From NCBI GenBank assembly GCA_016844625.1, contig JAERMN010000035.1, positions 1-17,370 on the forward strand: a DNA stretch of 17,370 nt, in the 5' to 3' direction. This document shows, piece after piece, positions 14,671 through 17,370 of the stretch. The notes beneath the pieces were generated by a model that searched no databases, was not told the origin of the DNA, and worked only from the letters and a program-made list of their open reading frames with translations. How positions within the stretch are numbered: the stretch's first letter is position 1; each line of letters starts with the position of its first letter. The DNA comes from Deltaproteobacteria bacterium (lineage in GTDB: Bacteria > Desulfobacterota > Binatia > UBA9968). Position numbers and translations under genes: made by a program.

Positions 14671-15804
14671 ATGTTTACGTTGACACCACTCATAACAGCA
14701 TTGGCAACAGCGGTCGTCATCGTTTTTGCGACTTTCAACAATCCAGCGTTCGCCGCCGATGCGAAATCCGCCGCGCCAAGCGAGTGGGAACGCACCGTCG
14801 AGGCGGCAAAAAAAGAAGCCAAGCTCAACGTCTACCTTTGGCACGGTAGCGATCTGGAGAAAGTCGTCCAACGATTTGAAAAGAAATATCCCGACATCAA
14901 GCTCACCACCGTCGGCGGGCGCGGTTCGAGCTTCATCACCCGCATCACTAGCGAAATCCGCGCCGGCAAGTATATCGCCGATGTTTGCATCTGCGGCGTC
15001 ACTTCACCGTTCAAAATATTCTATGAACAAATGAAAGCCTTGGAGCCGCTCAAGCCAGCCTTGATGCTGCCTGAGGTCAAAGACGAAAGTAAATGGTGGC
15101 AGGGCAAACAGCACTATCAAGACCCAGTCGGTAAATATCTCTTCATCTACCTCGGCAGCCCGTCGGGCACCCGGGTTTTTTACAACAGCACTCAGGTCAA
15201 TCCCAGCGAGTTTAAATCCTACTGGGATCTGCTCACGCCCAAATGGAAGGGCAAAATCATCGCCATCGACCCCAACGAGTCATCCGGCGGCTGGCGCCAG
15301 CTCTATTACCATCCCGACCTGGGCGAAAAATACGTGCGCACGCTGCTCACGGACATGGATCTAGCCGCGTCGCGCGACGAACGGCAGACCACCGATTGGC
15401 TGGTGCAAGGAAAATATGCCATGGCACTGTTCTCCCGCGGCGTGCCGGAGGCCAAGGCGCAAGGCCTGCCGGTGGACGAAGTGAAAGAGTCGCAATTCAA
15501 GGAAGCGCCGTCGATCTCCAGCGGTGCCAACGGCACCATCGCGCTGATGAGCAACGCGCCCCATCCCAATGCGGCAAAAGTGTTCGTCAACTGGTTTCTT
15601 TCCCGCGAAGGCCAGACCGCGGTGCAGGAGATCATGAACTCGGCGCTCGATCAAAATCAGTCCATGCGCAACGACCTGCCGCTCGACCCGGTGCCGGTCG
15701 ACGCGCGCCGCCGTGACAATCTTCGCTACATGCCGATCTTCACGCCGGAAGCCATGGACGCCGCGCCGGTGTTGAAGTTATATAAGGAGCTGATGAAGAA
15801 GTGA
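14671..15804 (+). CDS. Extracellular solute-binding protein, iron-type (SBP_bac_6/AfuA-like)
   Basis: The 377-residue protein has a signal peptide with hydrophobic core LITALATAVVIVFAT and a likely cleavage after NPAFA (residue 28). The mature part opens with EWERTVEAAKKEAKLNVYLW, FEKKYPDIKLTTVGG and ITSEIRAGKYIADV. It continues with YWDLLTPKWKGKIIAIDPN and the C-terminal AAKVFVNWFLSREGQTAVQE. These are the standard blocks of the family that binds iron, other anions or small organics. The tyrosine pair typical of ferric-ion binders is not clear, so an organic ligand is possible. AAGGAG lies eight bases before the ATG. It follows the importer and precedes the Rieske oxygenase, suggesting a second uptake route, but no cognate permease is in the window. 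The broken gene at 3672-4720 is a relative. Confidence 0.88.
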   Translation: MFTLTPLITALATAVVIVFATFNNPAFAADAKSAAPSEWERTVEAAKKEAKLNVYLWHGSDLEKVVQRFEKKYPDIKLTTVGGRGSSFITRITSEIRAGKYIADVCICGVTSPFKIFYEQMKALEPLKPALMLPEVKDESKWWQGKQHYQDPVGKYLFIYLGSPSGTRVFYNSTQVNPSEFKSYWDLLTPKWKGKIIAIDPNESSGGWRQLYYHPDLGEKYVRTLLTDMDLAASRDERQTTDWLVQGKYAMALFSRGVPEAKAQGLPVDEVKESQFKEAPSISSGANGTIALMSNAPHPNAAKVFVNWFLSREGQTAVQEIMNSALDQNQSMRNDLPLDPVPVDARRRDNLRYMPIFTPEAMDAAPVLKLYKELMKK

Positions 15805-15808
15805 AAAC

Positions 15809-15892
15809 ACTGGAGTGATGGAGTATTGGAGTAATGGGTTTTCGGAATTCCGAGACCCAACACTCCATCACTCCAATACTCCAACACTCCAT
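15809..15892. repeat. Hairpin repeat R7 (TGGAGT type, 8-base period)
   Basis: The left arm repeats TGGAGTGA, TGGAGTAT, TGGAGTAA, TGGG (15811-15838). The right arm is the complement-like CCCAACACTCCATCACTCC plus AATACTCCAACACTCCAT (15856-15892). The centre contains TCGGAATTCCGA (15842-15853), a perfect 12-base palindrome. Unit order differs between arms, so pairing can slip by whole units. It ends 17 bases before the Rieske gene's ATG. Confidence 0.85.
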
Positions 15893-15909
15893 TTCCCCCG
15901 AGGTGCCCC

Positions 15910-17040
15910 ATGCTGAGCCGAGAAGAAAATGATTTGCTAACCCGTGTCGGACGCGGAACTCCGGCGGGAAATTTTCTGCGCCGTTACTGGCAGCCGGTGG
16001 CGGTGGCGGCGGAGTTGAATGACAAGCCGATCAAGCGCGTGAGAATCTTGGGCGAAGACTTGGTTTTGTATCGCGGCCAAGACGGCGGCTATGGTTTAGT
16101 CGAAGAAAGATGTCCGCACCGCGGTGCCTCGCTCGCCTACGGCAAGATCGAGGGCGACAACATCCGCTGCGTTTACCACGGTTGGCTCTTTAGTCCGCTA
16201 GGGAAGTGTCTTGAACAACCGGCCGAACCCGACGACAGTTCCTTCAAAGACCGCGTGAAACATCCCGGCTATCGGGTCGAGAAGCTCGCCGGCCTGCTCT
16301 ACGCCTACCTGGGACCCGAGCCGGCGCCGCTCTTGCCGCGCTACGATGTGTTGGCGCGCAACGACGGCGTGAGGAAAATAAAAGTCCATCCCGTGCTCGA
16401 CTGCAATTGGCTCCAGCCGATGGAAAACTCGGTGGACCCGACGCACACGACTTACCTCCACTTCGGCGGCACCGGCAAACCGATTCACGGCGACGTCAAG
16501 AAAGCCGTCGACAAGCATGACTTCGAAGCCTTCGAGCATGGCATCATGAAAAAGCGCTACGTCAAAAACGGCGGCGGGCAGTTAGCACTCGTCAATGCGC
16601 ATCCATTGGTTTTTCCCAACATGCTGCGCCAGTGCCACGGCCGCGAACATTACATTCAGTACCGCGTGCCGCTCGACGACACCCACACGGCGTTTATTCA
16701 GGTTTACTTCACCGAGTCCAAAGACGGCGCCATGGTTGATCAGCCGGACGATCCGCCACTGGAGTATTTACCGCCGTATAAATCAGATGACGGCGTGCAT
16801 CGCATGGATAAAGTGATCGCTCAGGACTACATGGCGTGGGAAACCGCCGGCGCAATCTATGACCGCACCCGCGAACAACTCGGCGCCGCCGACCGCGGCA
16901 TCATTCTCTATCGCAAGCTGCTCAAGGAACAGATCGACAAAGTCGCCGCCGGCAAAGATCCGATCGGCGTGATCCGCAACCCCGAGGTCAACCGGTTAAT
17001 TCGTTTCGAAACCGTCACCGACTCCGCACGCGGCGACTGA
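15910..17040 (+). CDS. Rieske-type aromatic ring-hydroxylating oxygenase, large subunit (phthalate 4,5-dioxygenase-like)
   Basis: The 376-residue protein has an N-terminal Rieske domain with CPHRGASL (Cys68, His70) and CVYHGWLF (Cys87, His90), the ligands of the [2Fe-2S] cluster. The catalytic domain follows, with ENSVDPTHTTYLH carrying Asn173, bridging Asp176, His179 and His184. A distal acidic candidate, Asp306 in QDYMAWET, completes the mononuclear iron site. The start, MLSREENDLLTRVGRGTPAG followed by RRYWQPV, is typical of the phthalate-dioxygenase/VanA group, which acts on aromatic acids or removes methyl groups. It needs electrons from a reductase, and none is in the window. GAGGTG precedes the ATG by about five bases. 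The dehydrogenase starting at 17260 is on the same strand. All catalytic residues are present; the substrate is unknown. Confidence 0.93.
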   Translation: MLSREENDLLTRVGRGTPAGNFLRRYWQPVAVAAELNDKPIKRVRILGEDLVLYRGQDGGYGLVEERCPHRGASLAYGKIEGDNIRCVYHGWLFSPLGKCLEQPAEPDDSSFKDRVKHPGYRVEKLAGLLYAYLGPEPAPLLPRYDVLARNDGVRKIKVHPVLDCNWLQPMENSVDPTHTTYLHFGGTGKPIHGDVKKAVDKHDFEAFEHGIMKKRYVKNGGGQLALVNAHPLVFPNMLRQCHGREHYIQYRVPLDDTHTAFIQVYFTESKDGAMVDQPDDPPLEYLPPYKSDDGVHRMDKVIAQDYMAWETAGAIYDRTREQLGAADRGIILYRKLLKEQIDKVAAGKDPIGVIRNPEVNRLIRFETVTDSARGD

Positions 17041-17061
17041 GTCAAAACGAATTAAGAATGT

Positions 17062-17204
17062 CTCCCGCAAAGGCGCAAAGACGCAAAGGTGACGGGCCGA
17101 CGCCCGTCATCCCGAGCGAATGCGAGGGATCTAAGAAAGAGTTTTTTCCTTCTGTGAAAATGACAACAGGTCCGAACTTGGCGTGCTTTGCGCCTTGGCG
17201 CGAG
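17062..17204. repeat. Composite hairpin repeat R8 (CGCAAAG arms with an inserted palindromic module)
   Basis: The left arm CTCCCGCAAAGGCGCAAAGA plus CGCAAAGG (17062-17089) pairs with TCCGAACTTGGCGTGC plus TTTGCGCCTTGGCGCGAG (17171-17204). Between them 17091-17164 holds GACGGGC-CGAC-GCCCGTC (a seven-base stem), then ATCCCGAGCGAATGCGAGGG, and closes with AAAATGAC, so GTCAT...ATGAC bounds the inner module. The right arm matches the inner arm of R6 in reverse complement. Confidence 0.85.
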
Positions 17205-17259
17205 AATTCTTTATTTCCGATTTCAAAAAACAGTCAGCAACAGTGAGCGCTCAGATTTC

Positions 17260-17370
17260 ATGACTACGGCACTTCGACTCGGCATCGCCGGCGCGGGCAA
17301 CGCTGGCAGCGCGGTGCTCGGTAGCGCCGGCAAGGTTGCCGGCGTTGAGATCGCCGCGGTCGCCGACCGG
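17260..17370 (+). CDS. Gfo/Idh/MocA-family NAD(P)-dependent oxidoreductase, 3' end cut by window edge
   Basis: Thirty-seven codons are present, from the ATG at 17260 to the window edge. The start MTTALRLGIAGAGNAGSAVL holds the dinucleotide-binding GAGNAG (G-x-G-x-x-G, residues 11-16). The second strand ends in IAAVADR, as is usual for Gfo/Idh/MocA dehydrogenases. Only the first Rossmann beta-alpha-beta unit is visible, so the catalytic domain is inferred. Members oxidise or reduce sugars, inositols and, in one known branch, the cis-dihydrodiol formed by phthalate 4,5-dioxygenase. Its position 220 bases after the Rieske oxygenase on the same strand makes a linked pathway plausible. The ribosome site is weak. 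Confidence 0.75.
   Translation, partial: MTTALRLGIAGAGNAGSAVLGSAGKVAGVEIAAVADR

Overview
The window looks like chromosomal DNA from an uncultured environmental bacterium. It is moderately GC-rich, codes on both strands, and is rich in ABC-transporter substrate-binding proteins, cupins and long intergenic hairpin repeats. That mix is typical of soil or groundwater metagenome bins loosely called deltaproteobacterial (Desulfobacterota/Binatota-like), Rokubacteria or Tectomicrobia. The assignment is an inference from gene style, and no marker gene is present to settle it. No tRNA, rRNA, CRISPR array or intact transposase gene was recognised.

Left part (1-6108). A dual-specificity/tyrosine phosphatase runs off the left edge on the minus strand. 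A gap of about 575 bases follows. Next comes a compact plus-strand group: a six-Asp-box (BNR-type) beta-propeller protein, a MoaD/ThiS-like ubiquitin-fold protein overlapping it by ATGA, and a DoxX-like membrane protein. The stretch 3016-5448 looks eroded. It holds a frame-broken remnant of a possible IPT/TIG-like domain and a minus-strand solute-binding protein gene that is frameshifted and apparently internally deleted. A roughly 92-bp repeat at 820-911 recurs in inverted orientation at 4938-5028, so the propeller group and the broken gene sit between inverted repeats. A small cupin gene (minus) and a bicupin gene (plus) are divergently arranged around 5875-6108.

Right part (6109-17370), all on the plus strand: the bicupin; a substrate-binding-like protein without signal peptide; a complete peptide/opine/nickel-type (Dpp/Opp) ABC importer (binding protein, two permeases, two ATPases); an iron-type periplasmic binding protein; a Rieske ring-hydroxylating oxygenase; and the first 37 codons of a Gfo/Idh/MocA dehydrogenase. 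The likely theme is uptake and oxidative breakdown of an organic, possibly aromatic acid, substrate. Oxygenase, dehydrogenase and an SBP-fold protein recall the enzyme families of the phthalate 4,5-dioxygenase pathway, but the substrate cannot be read from sequence.

The most striking non-coding feature is that every intergenic gap longer than 11 bases between 7230 and 17260 (eight of eight) holds an imperfect long hairpin. Its arms are short-period tandem arrays (CACGAAG-, CGCAAAG- or TGGAGT-based), and most centres carry GTTCGGA/TCCGAAC. Several are nested: one array type sits inside another, or unrelated palindromic modules are inserted into an arm. No such element occurs to the left of 7230.
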